DNA of 54,788 nt from JBBDIP01 sp040880305. Its GTDB lineage: Bacteria; Bacillota; Sulfobacillia; Fermentithermobacillales; Fermentithermobacillaceae. A program made the position numbers and the translations under genes. Shown here one piece after another: positions 24,560-33,192 of this stretch (position 1 is the stretch's first letter; each line of letters begins with the position of its first letter). Below the pieces are notes generated by a model that worked only from the letters and a program-made list of their open reading frames with translations, searched no databases and had not been told where the DNA came from. The DNA lies in the NCBI GenBank assembly GCA_040880305.1, contig JBBDIP010000003.1, positions 1 through 54,788 on the forward strand. Direction: 5' to 3'.

Positions 24560-25474
24560 GTGTTTGTGGATCCGGCTATCTATTACGTGACAGCGGCTTT
24601 GGCGGCGGCATTTCTCGTGGTGGCCGTTCTGGTCATGCTCTCGAGGAAGGACAACGCCGGCGCGGGAGTCGTGGCGACCATCGGCGTCGCGTTCCTGGTG
24701 GTATCGTATCTGGTCAGGGGCACAGCCGGGATCGGACTTGCGGCTCTCCTCTTCATAATCCTTGCGACCGGGTGCAGGGTGGTCCCCGTGTACTCCCGCG
24801 GCGTGATCCTGAGGCTGGGACAGCTGCGAGGGGTGATGGAACCGGGCTTCAGCTTTCTCATCCCCGTGGGGGTCGACACCGTGAGGGTCATCGATACCCG
24901 AACGGTGACCATCGACGTACCTAAGCAAGAGGTCATCACGAAGGACAACATCCCGGTCATGGTGGATGCGGTTGTCTACTTCAACGTGAGCGACCCGGTG
25001 TTGGCGGCGACCAAGGTCGTCAACTACGTATCAAGTACTGCTACACTGGGCATGACCACGCTTCGGTCCATTCTCGGCCAGCATGAGCTGGATGAGATCC
25101 TGAGCCAGCGCCAGGAACTGAACCAGCTCCTGAGGACATTGCTCGACGAAGCCACCGATCCGTGGGGGCTAAAGGTGACGATGGTTGAGGTCAAGTCCAT
25201 CGAGATGCCTGATTCAATGAAGAGGGCCATGGCAAGGCAGGCTGAGGCTGAGAGGGAGCGGCGGGCGAAGATCATCTCCGCCGAGGGCGAGATGCAGGCG
25301 TCGGCCAAACTTGCCGAGGCCGCAGGCGTGATGGCCACTCAACCCTTCACGATGCAATTGCGGTATCTCCAAACACTGTCGGAGATCGCGACCGAGCAGA
25401 ACTCCACCATCGTGTTCCCCATTCCGGTGGACCTGCTGAACGTCTTGAAGAACCTGGCGAATCCCAAGGCGTAG
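24560..25474 (+). CDS. Slipin/stomatin-like SPFH-domain membrane protein
   Basis: The 304-residue protein begins with two or three transmembrane segments (residues 5-75). The SPFH domain follows: VVPVYSRGVILRLGQLRG, then PGFSFLIPVGVDTVRVIDTR and KQEVITKDNIPVMVDAVVYF. A coiled-coil helix rich in Ala, Glu and Arg precedes the C-terminus. Slipins scaffold membrane microdomains and are often paired with an NfeD protease partner, not seen here. GTG 24560 has AAGGAGG eight bases upstream. The 53 bases before it hold no gene. Confidence 0.92.
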   Translation: MFVDPAIYYVTAALAAAFLVVAVLVMLSRKDNAGAGVVATIGVAFLVVSYLVRGTAGIGLAALLFIILATGCRVVPVYSRGVILRLGQLRGVMEPGFSFLIPVGVDTVRVIDTRTVTIDVPKQEVITKDNIPVMVDAVVYFNVSDPVLAATKVVNYVSSTATLGMTTLRSILGQHELDEILSQRQELNQLLRTLLDEATDPWGLKVTMVEVKSIEMPDSMKRAMARQAEAERERRAKIISAEGEMQASAKLAEAAGVMATQPFTMQLRYLQTLSEIATEQNSTIVFPIPVDLLNVLKNLANPKA

Positions 25475-25504
25475 GCTAGGGATTCCAACCGGATTAGTAG
25501 CGAA

Positions 25505-25530
25505 GAAGCCCCCGAAAAACAGGGGGCTTC
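25505..25530. terminator. Hairpin between convergent genes, possible bidirectional terminator
   Basis: GAAGCCCCC (25505-25513) and GGGGGCTTC (25522-25530) form a perfect 9-base stem with an 8-base loop. It lies between the convergent slipin and amidohydrolase genes. There is no clear T tract on either side, so termination strength is uncertain. Confidence 0.6.
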
Positions 25531-25604
25531 ACACTCATCGTGGCTCAACAATATGAAATCGAATGCCATTTCGCTATACCGCGCGTGTCGCTCGCGGACT
25601 TGCC

Positions 25605-27164
25605 TTATTGTCTATGTCTCAGCACCAGCCCCGCCCGCTCGCCATTGTGTTTGCCTTGCTCCACCACGACCTGGCCGTTGACCAGTACGTAGTCGATGCC
25701 CGATGGGTACTGGTGCGGCGCGGTGAAGGTGGCGTTGTCCACCACGGTGTCCGCGTCGAACATGACGAGGTCGGCCCGCATCCCTTCCCTCAGAATGCCG
25801 CGGTCCTGCAGCCCGAGCCGCATCGCAGGAAGCGAGGTCATCTTCCTCACCGCTTCCTCCAGCTTCAGGAGCTTGTATTCACGGACGTACCTGCCAAGGA
25901 TCCTCACGAAGGTTCCGTACGACCTGGGATGAGGCCGTCCCTTGGGGGTGGCGGCGTTGAAGGCCCGTCCGTCGGATCCGGCCATTATCCAGGGCTGGAC
26001 CATGACCATCCTGACGTCGTCCTCGGACATCGCGAAGTTGATAATCTGGACCATGCCGCGGTTTGTCTCGAGCAGCCCAAGTGCCGCCTCCTCGGACGGA
26101 ATTCCCTGCATTTTGCCGGCTTCTTCAATGGTCTTGCCGATGAACTGCTGGTCATCGGGGTTGCTCAAGGAGGCGATTTGGATCTTGTCCCAGTTGCCCC
26201 TGGCCTTGAAGGCGTCCAGGATCTTCTGGCGCTCCACCGGGTCCTTGAACCGCTCGACCCCGCGACCGCCGGCCCAGGAGGACGACGGGACCGAGGATCC
26301 GAGCCCTGTGGAAGACGCGATGTAGGGATACTGGTCGGCGGTGATGTCCAGGCCGTCTTCACGCGCCTTCTCGACCATGGCGATGGACTGCTTGACCATC
26401 CCCCAGTTGGGCTGGCCCATCACTTTGAAGTGGGAGATCTGGACAGGCATGTCGGCCTCTGTGCCTATTCGGATGGCCTCGCCTAGCGCCTCCAGGAGTC
26501 GCCCGCTCTCGTTTCTTATGTGGGTGAAGTAGACGCCGCCGTAGCCCGAGGCCACCTTGGCCAACTCGATTACTTCATCGGTCTTGGAGTAGGTCCCGGG
26601 CACGTAGATTAGTCCGGTGGAGAATCCGAAAGCGCCCTGCTCCATGGACTGGGCCACCAGTCCCTTCATTGACTCCAGTTCCTCGGGCGTGGGCTCGCGC
26701 CTCTCGGTCCCCATCACCTGGCGCCGGACCGCTCCGTGACCCACGAGTGCTACCACGTTCAGGCTCACGCCCTGGGATTCGAGCACGTCCAGGTACGAAG
26801 CCATGTCCGTCCACTGTGGCACATCGCCGCCTGCTTCGCGCGCCGTCTCGTCATCCTGCTTTTTGAGCCCCATGTTCCTCGGGGCGGCCGAGGAACCGCA
26901 CTGGCCAATGACCTCAAGCGTCACACCCTGCATAACCTTGCTGTCGGCTGTTGGGTTTACTACAAGCGGCAGGTCCGAGTGGGAGTGGGCGTCGATGAAA
27001 CCGGGGGAAACGTACTTGCCGGACGCATCGACGGTTTTTCCGGCCTCTTCCTCGACTTTTCCTATCTTGGCTATGAAACCGTCCTTGACGGCGACATCTG
27101 CCTTGAACCACGGAGCGCCGGTGCCGTCCAGCACCCTTGCGTGCTTGAAGACTATGTCGTGCAT
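25605..27164 (-). CDS. N-acyl-D-amino-acid deacylase (D-aminoacylase-like amidohydrolase)
   Basis: The 519-residue protein belongs to the amidohydrolase superfamily. It has an N-terminal beta domain (ARVLDGTGAPWFKADVAVKD) and the metal site PGFIDAHSHSDL near residue 60. Further likely ligands lie in GHGAVRR, YFTHIRNE, ISHFKVMG and MAGSDGRAF. D-aminoacylases hydrolyse N-acyl-D-amino acids to free D-amino acids, and this group also includes related dipeptidases and amidases. ATG 27164 has AAGGAGGTCAG upstream. It is transcribed divergently from the por operon, with 210 bases between them. Confidence 0.87.
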   Translation of the reverse strand: MHDIVFKHARVLDGTGAPWFKADVAVKDGFIAKIGKVEEEAGKTVDASGKYVSPGFIDAHSHSDLPLVVNPTADSKVMQGVTLEVIGQCGSSAAPRNMGLKKQDDETAREAGGDVPQWTDMASYLDVLESQGVSLNVVALVGHGAVRRQVMGTERREPTPEELESMKGLVAQSMEQGAFGFSTGLIYVPGTYSKTDEVIELAKVASGYGGVYFTHIRNESGRLLEALGEAIRIGTEADMPVQISHFKVMGQPNWGMVKQSIAMVEKAREDGLDITADQYPYIASSTGLGSSVPSSSWAGGRGVERFKDPVERQKILDAFKARGNWDKIQIASLSNPDDQQFIGKTIEEAGKMQGIPSEEAALGLLETNRGMVQIINFAMSEDDVRMVMVQPWIMAGSDGRAFNAATPKGRPHPRSYGTFVRILGRYVREYKLLKLEEAVRKMTSLPAMRLGLQDRGILREGMRADLVMFDADTVVDNATFTAPHQYPSGIDYVLVNGQVVVEQGKHNGERAGLVLRHRQ

Positions 27165-27374
27165 GGCGCTGACCTCCTTCTAAGGGCGTTAGTTATGGGT
27201 TCGTTAGCGGCGCTGCCGATCCTCCTAGATGTCGCATTACATAAGCCGTCAGCGTTATCGCAGGTAAGGCTATCGTTCCTTGACGCACGAATGGTCGAAT
27301 GTTAACGTATTCACGATAAGCGTTCGGAAGGTGCAAGAGCATTTGCAGCACAATGTTTTGAGGAGGAAGGGCTC

Positions 27375-27950
27375 GTGTCAAATCTAGTCGAGATCCGCTG
27401 GCACGCCCGAGGCGGACAGGGCGCAAAGACAGCATCAACGCTGCTCGCTGAGTCCGCTTTGAGTGCTGGGAAGTACGTTCAGGGTTTTCCTGAGTACGGC
27501 CCCGAACGAATGGGTGCGCCGATCCTGGCGTTCAACCGCATCGGGGACAACCCGATCACGATCCACTCCAACGTCGAGAGCCCAGATGTGGTAATGGTCC
27601 TAGACCCGTCACTTATTGGAGCCGTCGACGTTGCCGAAGGGCTGAAAGACGACGGCGTTATCATAATCAACACAACCGATGACCCCGCCGAACTCAAGAC
27701 CAGGATCAAGACAAAGGCCAGAGTCGCGACAGTGGACGCCAGCGGCATCTCAGTGGCTACTATTGGAAGAGATATCCCCAATACCCCAATGATCGGCGCT
27801 CTACTAAAGGCCAACGAGTTCCTGCCGTTCGAGTCATTCCTCGAGCAGATGAAGGAAGACCTCGGCCGGAAGTTCCACGGCAGGCAGGCTATAGTTGAGG
27901 GCAACTTGAACGCCATGCGCCGCGCTTACCAGGAGGTGAAGCTGGCGTGA
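27375..27950 (+). CDS. porC: 2-oxoacid:ferredoxin oxidoreductase gamma subunit
   Basis: The 191-residue subunit begins with RWHARGGQGAKTASTLLAES and has GFPEYGPERMGAPILAF, the usual gamma-subunit signature of pyruvate or 2-ketoisovalerate:ferredoxin oxidoreductase. The complex decarboxylates 2-oxoacids to acyl-CoA and reduces ferredoxin, a key anaerobic step. GTG 27375 has GAGGAGGAAGG upstream. Its stop overlaps porD as GTGA. Pyruvate is the most likely substrate by gene order (C-D-A-B), but this is inferred. Confidence 0.92.
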   Translation: MSNLVEIRWHARGGQGAKTASTLLAESALSAGKYVQGFPEYGPERMGAPILAFNRIGDNPITIHSNVESPDVVMVLDPSLIGAVDVAEGLKDDGVIIINTTDDPAELKTRIKTKARVATVDASGISVATIGRDIPNTPMIGALLKANEFLPFESFLEQMKEDLGRKFHGRQAIVEGNLNAMRRAYQEVKLA

Positions 27951-28231
27951 GCAAAGGGAAAGGGTACAAGGACCTCCCCGAGGGCGGGATCATAACCCAG
28001 GAAGGCAATTCGGTCGCCTACAGGACCGGTGAGTGGAGGAGCATGAGGCCCATCTGGCATCAGGAGGGCTGCGTTCACTGCCTTATGTGCTGGGTGTTTT
28101 GCCCCGACGCCTCCATTAAGGTCGAGGGCGGCAAGATGACCGGCATCGATTATGACCACTGCAAGGGCTGCGGGATCTGTGCCCGTGAGTGCCCCAGGAA
28201 AGAGAAAGCCCTGCAAATGGTCAAGGAGTAG
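27947..28231 (+). CDS. porD: 2-oxoacid:ferredoxin oxidoreductase delta (ferredoxin) subunit
   Basis: This 94-residue subunit holds two [4Fe-4S] cluster motifs: CVHCLMCWVFCP near residue 42 and CKGCGICARECP near residue 72. It passes electrons from the catalytic subunits to ferredoxin. The GTG start overlaps the porC stop by four bases, and porA follows after 31 bases behind AGGAGGGC. Confidence 0.94.
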   Translation: MSKGKGYKDLPEGGIITQEGNSVAYRTGEWRSMRPIWHQEGCVHCLMCWVFCPDASIKVEGGKMTGIDYDHCKGCGICARECPRKEKALQMVKE

Positions 28232-28262
28232 GAAAGGGCAATCTCTTTAGGAGGGCATAAAA

Positions 28263-29453
28263 GTGGCGACGAAAACCAAGTACGTGGGGATGACGGGCAA
28301 CGAGGCCGTGGCCAACGCTTTGAAGCAGATAAACCCGGACGTCATCGCGGCCTATCCCATTACCCCCCAGACCGATATCGTTCAGTACTACTCCTCGTTT
28401 GTTGCTGATGGCCTGGTAGATACCGAGATGGTCACTGTCGAGAGCGAGCATTCCGCCATGTCGGCTACGGTCGGCGCTTCAGCGGCCGGGTGCCGGGCGA
28501 TGACTGCGACGTCTTCTCAGGGCCTCGCGCTCATGTACGAGATACTGCACATAGCCTCTGGCGACCGGCTCCCTATAGTCATGCCGGTCGTGAACAGGGC
28601 GATTTCGGCTCCCTTGAACATTCACTGCGACCACTCCGACACGATGGGAGTCCTTACGTCGGGTTGGATCCAGATTTACGGCGAGAACGCTCAGGAAGCT
28701 TACGACAACATGATCCAGGCCGTAAGGATCGCCGAGGACCCCAGGGTGCTCCTGCCGGTCATGGTCTGTTACGATGGCTTCATCACCAGCCATGCTGTCG
28801 ACAACCTGGAGCTTCTCCCCGATGACGTGGTCAAGAAATTCGTCGGCGAGTACAAGCCCGCCAAGCCCCTGCTCAACCTGGATGACCCGACGACCTACGG
28901 GCCCCTGGTGTTGCCAGACTACTTCACAGAGCTGAAGTTCCAGCAATCCCAGGCGACAGAGCGCGCAGCCGATGTCATCCTTGAGGTGGCCAGGGAGTTC
29001 GAGAAGATCTCGGGCCGCAAATACTCGTTCTTTGAGGAGTACAAGATGGAGGACGCTGAGCGCGTGATAGTGGTCCTGTCCTCGACGGCCGGCACCACCA
29101 AGGCCGTGGTTGACCAGCTGCGGGCCAATGGAGAGAAAGTCGGCCTCCTGAAACCCAGAGTCATCCGCCCGTTCCCGGCGGAGGAATTGGTCAAAGCGCT
29201 CTGTGGCGCCAAGGCGGTCGCGGTGATGGACAGAGCCGATTCGTTCTCGAACCAGGGCGGCCCGGTCTTCACCGAGGTGCGCGCAGCGTTCTACAGCGCA
29301 CAGAGGCGCCCGCTCATGAGAGGTTACATCTTCGGCCTCGGTGGCCGCGACACCACCACGCGCGAGATCAAAAAGGTATTCGCCGACCTAAGCGAGGACC
29401 TGGAGAAGGGCCGCGTCGGTCAGGTCGTGAGCCACCTGGACGTCAGGGTATAG
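28263..29453 (+). CDS. porA: 2-oxoacid:ferredoxin oxidoreductase alpha subunit
   Basis: The 396-residue subunit has the GNEAVANALKQINPDVIAAY opening and the YPITPQTDIVQYYSSF motif. VESEHSAMSATVGASAAGCR and ATSSQGLALMYE follow, all conserved in PorA/VorB. The C-terminal domain covers residues 260-390 (VVLSSTAGTTKAVVDQLR). GTG 28263 lies behind TTTAGGAGGGC. It forms the catalytic heterodimer with PorB encoded 11 bases downstream. Confidence 0.95.
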   Translation: MATKTKYVGMTGNEAVANALKQINPDVIAAYPITPQTDIVQYYSSFVADGLVDTEMVTVESEHSAMSATVGASAAGCRAMTATSSQGLALMYEILHIASGDRLPIVMPVVNRAISAPLNIHCDHSDTMGVLTSGWIQIYGENAQEAYDNMIQAVRIAEDPRVLLPVMVCYDGFITSHAVDNLELLPDDVVKKFVGEYKPAKPLLNLDDPTTYGPLVLPDYFTELKFQQSQATERAADVILEVAREFEKISGRKYSFFEEYKMEDAERVIVVLSSTAGTTKAVVDQLRANGEKVGLLKPRVIRPFPAEELVKALCGAKAVAVMDRADSFSNQGGPVFTEVRAAFYSAQRRPLMRGYIFGLGGRDTTTREIKKVFADLSEDLEKGRVGQVVSHLDVRV

Positions 29454-29464
29454 GAGGTATACAA

Positions 29465-30403
29465 GTGGCTAGCCTTAAGGAACTCTCCGCTGTACCGGAA
29501 GTGCTGGCGCCTGGTCACAGGCTATGCGCTGGGTGCGGCGCACCCATAGTAGTCAGGCAGATAGTCCGCGCCGCCCACGCCCCCGTGGTTATAGGCAACG
29601 CGACAGGCTGTCTGGAGGTCTCGACCTCGGTCTACCCGTACACTTCGTGGAACACCCCGTGGATCCACACCGCGTTTGAAAACGCGGCAGCCACGCTCTC
29701 TGGAGTCGAGACTGCCTACCGGTCGCTGAAGAAGCAGGGCAAAATCGACAAAGACCAGGAGATCAAGTTCGTGGCATTCGGCGGCGACGGCGGGACCTAC
29801 GACATCGGGTTCCAGAGCCTATCCGGCGCCATGGAACGCAATCACAAGATGGTCTACGTGTGCTACGACAACGAAGCCTACATGAACACGGGCATCCAAA
29901 GGTCGTCGGCGACCCCCATGGGAGCCGACACCACTACCAGCCCGGTAGGCAAGGTCAGCACCACTGGCAAGCAGCAGAACAGGAAGGACCTGACCAGGAT
30001 CATGGCGGCGCACAACATACCTTACGCTGCCCAGGTCTCTCCCGCCCACTGGAACGACCTGTACCAGAAGGCCGAGAAGGCGTTTGCCGCTGACGGCGCC
30101 GCCTTCATCAACGCCTTGGCCCCGTGCCCCAGAGGTTGGAGATACGATGCCAAGGATACAGTGGAGTTGTGCAGGCTCGCGGCCGACACCTGCTTCTGGC
30201 CTCTCTATGAGGTCGAGAACGGCAAGACCCGCGTGACCTACAAGCCTCGCGAGAAGAAGCCCGTCACCGAGTTCCTGAAGGTGCAAGGACGCTTCCGTCA
30301 CCTGTTCAACCCCGGGAACGAGGGCTTGCTCGAAGATATCCAGAAGGAAATCGACCGCCGTTGGGAGCAGCTCTTGGCGGAGGAAGAGATTTCGAACCGG
30401 TAG
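29465..30403 (+). CDS. porB: 2-oxoacid:ferredoxin oxidoreductase beta subunit (TPP-binding)
   Basis: PorB binds thiamine pyrophosphate and the proximal iron-sulfur cluster. The 312 residues have the cluster Cys pair in GHRLCAGCGAPIV, a further Cys in GNATGCLEV and the TPP/Mg site FGGDGGTYDIGFQSLSGA. VCYDNEAYMNTGIQRSSATP follows. Another conserved Cys lies in NALAPCPRGW. GTG 29465 follows TAGGAGGTATACAA. A structured repeat begins two bases after the stop, then a terminator at 30500. Confidence 0.95.
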   Translation: MASLKELSAVPEVLAPGHRLCAGCGAPIVVRQIVRAAHAPVVIGNATGCLEVSTSVYPYTSWNTPWIHTAFENAAATLSGVETAYRSLKKQGKIDKDQEIKFVAFGGDGGTYDIGFQSLSGAMERNHKMVYVCYDNEAYMNTGIQRSSATPMGADTTTSPVGKVSTTGKQQNRKDLTRIMAAHNIPYAAQVSPAHWNDLYQKAEKAFAADGAAFINALAPCPRGWRYDAKDTVELCRLAADTCFWPLYEVENGKTRVTYKPREKKPVTEFLKVQGRFRHLFNPGNEGLLEDIQKEIDRRWEQLLAEEEISNR

Positions 30404-30404
30404 G

Positions 30405-30480
30405 CAAAAGCAGAGCGATAGCGGCGCTTTTGCCGCGTCGCAAGCAAGAGCGCAGCTCTTGCGAGAGACATCCTGCTTCA
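30405..30480 (+). repeat. Structured intergenic repeat, copy A
   Basis: A closing stem AAGCAG (30408-30413) with CTGCTT (30473-30478) encloses hairpin 1 (GCGA..GCGGC with GCCGC..TCGC, 30415-30441). It also encloses hairpin 2 (GCAAGAGC 30444-30451 with GCTCTTGC 30455-30462). The same architecture appears inverted at 41182 and three times at 50055-50315 with different hairpin arms. It starts two bases after the porB stop. Confidence 0.85.
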
Positions 30481-30499
30481 GATTATTCAGCATAGAAGC

Positions 30500-30538
30500 A
30501 GCCCGGTTCGCGCGATTCGCGGCCGGGCTAATGTTTTT
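30500..30538 (+). terminator. Rho-independent terminator after the por operon
   Basis: AGCCCGG (30500-30506) pairs with CCGGGCT (30523-30529), with inner pairing of CGCG segments, and is followed by AATGTTTTT. Confidence 0.8.
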
Positions 30539-30640
30539 GCTAGACATGGTCACCGGAACATACCTGCATGGCGATATGGGTGACGCCGAGGCATGATATA
30601 ATTGCCAGACGTTGGTTTTGGCCAGAAAGAGGTGTTCCGC

Positions 30641-32146
30641 TTGTCAGATATCCGCGTCAGGTTTGCACCGTCCCCCACCGGCTACCTACATATCGGAGGA
30701 GCCAGAACAGCGCTGTTCAATTTCCTGTTCGCAAGGCGTAACGGTGGGGCGTTCATACTTCGCATCGAGGACACCGACACCGAACGGACAATCAAGGATT
30801 CAGCCGAGAAGTTGATGGAGGCCTTCAAGTTCCTGGGCCTTCAGTGGGACGAGGGTCCGATCGTCGGCGGTCCGAAGGGTCCCTACTACCAGTCGCAGAG
30901 GCAGGTCCTATACAGCAAATACGCAGACCAGCTGATAGCAGGCGGCAAGGCGTACAAATGCTATTGCACTCCGGCGGAACTGGCGGCGGAGAGGGAGAAG
31001 GCCCAGGCGGAGCACAAGGCGCCCAGGTACAGCGGGCGTTGCCGTTGTCTCTCGCCGGAGCAGGTCCAGGCATTCGAGGCCGAGGGCAGAAAGCCCGTTG
31101 TGAGGCTGAGGACCGCAGAGACCGGGTCAACCACGGTCCACGACATCATCCATGGGGACGTCACCTTCCAGAACGACGAGATAGCCGACTTCGTCATCAT
31201 GAAGTCCGATGGCTTCCCCACCTATAACTACGCCTGCGTGATCGACGATTGGCAGATGGGCCTGACCCACGTCCTCCGCGCAGACGAGCACTTGTCCAAT
31301 ACGCCCAAGCAGATATGGATATACGAGGCGCTGGGCATCCCGATGCCGCAGTTCGGGCACCTGCCCATGATCCTCGCGCCGGACCGCTCCAAACTCTCGA
31401 AGAGGCACGGGGCCCAGACGGTGGAGGAGTTTCAGGAGAAGGGCTTCCTGCCCCAGGCCATCCTGAACTACATCGCCCTCTTGGGGTGGACGCCCTCCGA
31501 CGCCACTAAGGAGCTCATGACGCTGGACGAGATGGTCAAGGAATTCAGTTTGGACCGAGTTGCGTCAACCCCCGCCGTTTACGACACCAAGAAGATGACG
31601 TGGATGAATGGCCAGTACATGCGGAAACTCACGGCGGATGAGCTGCTGGCGTGGTACCTCAAGTTTGCCGTCCCGGCGGGACTGGGGACCGAGGATGAGC
31701 TCCGCGGCAGGGGCGAGTGGCTCAAGAAGGCAGTGGTCTCGCTGCAGGAAAGAAGCCGGACCATCGACGAATTGGTGGAGTCGTCCAGGTTCTACTTTGG
31801 ACTGACGTCCGACGGATCCGCGTACGATGAGGCGGCTGTTCGGAAGCTGTTCACCAAGCCCGGCATTTCCGGCTTGCTGCGCAAGGGCGCGTCCGCCCTC
31901 GGCGCCGTGGCCGAGTGGAACCTTGAGAACGAGGAGAAAGCCTACCGTGACCTCATCGAGAGCGAGGGTCTGAAGGGCGGGGATCTCATTCACCCGACCC
32001 GGCTGGCCCTGACGGGCAAGACCGTTGGACCCGGCTTGTTCGAGATAGTGGATATCCTGGGCAAGGACGAGGCCGTGTCCCGGCTCAACACTGCCGCGTC
32101 CTACATCGAGCAAAAGGGTTTGGAAGCGCAGGGAGGTTCACAATGA
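30641..32146 (+). CDS. gltX: Glutamyl-tRNA synthetase
   Basis: This class I synthetase charges tRNA-Glu and, in organisms lacking GlnRS, also tRNA-Gln. The 501 residues contain the HIGH motif in FAPSPTGYLHIGGARTALFN and the KMSKS-type motif SKLSKRHGA near residue 245. The Cys-rich CYCTPAELAAER and SGRCRCL segment is the zinc-binding region seen in many GltX. I chose TTG 30641, six to seven bases after AAGAGGTG. A -10-like TATAAT lies at 30597-30602 with no convincing -35. The tRNA-Gln and tRNA-Glu genes lie 0.8 kb downstream. Confidence 0.96.
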   Translation: MSDIRVRFAPSPTGYLHIGGARTALFNFLFARRNGGAFILRIEDTDTERTIKDSAEKLMEAFKFLGLQWDEGPIVGGPKGPYYQSQRQVLYSKYADQLIAGGKAYKCYCTPAELAAEREKAQAEHKAPRYSGRCRCLSPEQVQAFEAEGRKPVVRLRTAETGSTTVHDIIHGDVTFQNDEIADFVIMKSDGFPTYNYACVIDDWQMGLTHVLRADEHLSNTPKQIWIYEALGIPMPQFGHLPMILAPDRSKLSKRHGAQTVEEFQEKGFLPQAILNYIALLGWTPSDATKELMTLDEMVKEFSLDRVASTPAVYDTKKMTWMNGQYMRKLTADELLAWYLKFAVPAGLGTEDELRGRGEWLKKAVVSLQERSRTIDELVESSRFYFGLTSDGSAYDEAAVRKLFTKPGISGLLRKGASALGAVAEWNLENEEKAYRDLIESEGLKGGDLIHPTRLALTGKTVGPGLFEIVDILGKDEAVSRLNTAASYIEQKGLEAQGGSQ

Positions 32147-32661
32147 TGGACGTCATCGAGGCGATTCAGAAGAGGCGCAGCATCAGGCAGTATCTCGATA
32201 AGGAGATACCCGAGGAGACTCTGCGGACCATCCTGGAGTGTGGGCGCCTAGCGCCCAGCGCCGGCAACCGACAGCCGTGGGTGTTCGTGGTCGTGAAGAC
32301 CAAGGCGGTGAAGGACCTGCTCATGGCAGCAGCCGGGAACCAGCCCGCTCTTGGCCAGGCCCCTGTGGTCGTCGTGGTTTGCGCCGATCCCGAGGTCGCT
32401 GGTGCCCGTTACGAGGACCGCGGCCGCACGCTGTACTGCTTCCAGGACACCGCCGCCGCAATCGAAAACATGATGCTGGCTGCGGTATCTTTTGGGCTCG
32501 GCACCTGTTGGGTCGGGGCATTCAAGGAGACCGAAGCCCGTAAGGCCCTGGATCTGTCCTATAACCTGCGGCCGGTCGCCATGTTCCCGCTCGGCTATCC
32601 CAATCAGGAGCGCGGCCCCAGGGACCTGCGCCCGTACGAAGAGGTAGTCTGGACGAGATGA
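32143..32661 (+). CDS. Nitroreductase-family flavoprotein
   Basis: The 172-residue protein has the FMN-binding opening AIQKRRSIRQYLDKEIPEE, then APSAGNRQPWVFVVV near residue 40. AAAIENMMLAAVSFGLGTCW near residue 105 and the C-terminal MFPLGYPNQ complete the pattern. Such enzymes use NAD(P)H to reduce nitro compounds, quinones or flavins; the natural substrate is not evident. The ATG overlaps the gltX stop as ATGA, so it is coupled to gltX. Confidence 0.9.
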   Translation: MMDVIEAIQKRRSIRQYLDKEIPEETLRTILECGRLAPSAGNRQPWVFVVVKTKAVKDLLMAAAGNQPALGQAPVVVVVCADPEVAGARYEDRGRTLYCFQDTAAAIENMMLAAVSFGLGTCWVGAFKETEARKALDLSYNLRPVAMFPLGYPNQERGPRDLRPYEEVVWTR

Positions 32662-32686
32662 CGGTGGACCCGAGGTCTACGAGGGG

Positions 32687-32833
32687 ATGCGGAGACTCAG
32701 GGACCAGGGCATCGTGACAGCGGTGGTTGAACCCCTGGCCGAGGCAGACAATCCCGCAGCCTACGCGCTATACGCGTCGGTGGGATTCCGGAGGACGCAC
32801 GATTTTATCAAGTACCGGAAAAGCCTGCGTTAG
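32687..32833 (+). pseudogene. C-terminal fragment of a GNAT acetyltransferase
   Basis: An open stretch of 48 codons from ATG 32687 encodes a GNAT-like end. LRDQGIVTAVVEPLAEADNP is followed by AAYALYASVGFRRTHDF, the usual N-x-x-A-x-x-LY-x-x-x-GF pattern. The acetyl-CoA-binding motif upstream is missing because the nitroreductase gene ends at 32661. It is most likely a remnant. Confidence 0.6.
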
Positions 32834-32887
32834 GCGATCTGGGAAAAGCGCAGCATAGGTGCGGAAATAGGAAATATCGCGGGTGTG

Positions 32888-32916
32888 TTGCCTGCCTGAA
32901 CAGGCAATGCTATAAT
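32888..32916 (+). promoter_or_regulatory. Promoter for tRNA-Gln/tRNA-Glu
   Basis: A -35 TTGCCT (32888-32893), a 17-base spacer and a perfect -10 TATAAT (32911-32916) lie 18 bases before tRNA-Gln. Confidence 0.78.
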
Positions 32917-32934
32917 CGGTAATGCTGTCGGCGT

Positions 32935-33008
32935 TGGGGGATCGGCTAGTGGTAAGCCAGCAGACTCTGGATCTGCCCACGGAGGTTCGAATCCTTCTCC
33001 CCCAGCCA
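32935..33008 (+). tRNA. tRNA-Gln (CTG)
   Basis: The acceptor stem TGGGGGA pairs with TCCCCCA. The anticodon stem GCAGA/TCTGC holds loop CTCTGGA, so the anticodon is CTG. CCA is encoded. Confidence 0.95.
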
Positions 33009-33013
33009 AGCGT

Positions 33014-33089
33014 GGCCCTATCGTCTAGAGGCCTAGGACATCGCCCTCTCACGGCGAAGACAGGGGTTCAATTCCCCTTGGGGCTACCA
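33014..33089 (+). tRNA. tRNA-Glu (CTC)
   Basis: The TCGTCTAGAGG D-arm region and GGGGTTCAATTCCCC T arm are typical of tRNA-Glu. The anticodon stem TCGCC/GGCGA holds loop CTCTCAC, so the anticodon is CTC. The acceptor pairs GGCCCTA with TGGGGCT, with wobble pairs at the end. CCA is encoded. Confidence 0.94.
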
Positions 33090-33112
33090 AAGAGCATAAA
33101 CGTGAGAGCAAG

Positions 33113-33140
33113 ACCCGCTGAAGAGCGGGTTTTCTTGTTT
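33113..33140 (+). terminator. Rho-independent terminator after tRNA-Glu
   Basis: ACCCGCT (33113-33119) pairs with AGCGGGT (33124-33130) and is followed by TTTCTTGTTT. Confidence 0.85.
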
Positions 33141-33192
33141 GTTGGGGTTGATAATCGCATCCGCAGTCAGGTAACGGAGCGGCCCTAGATAT

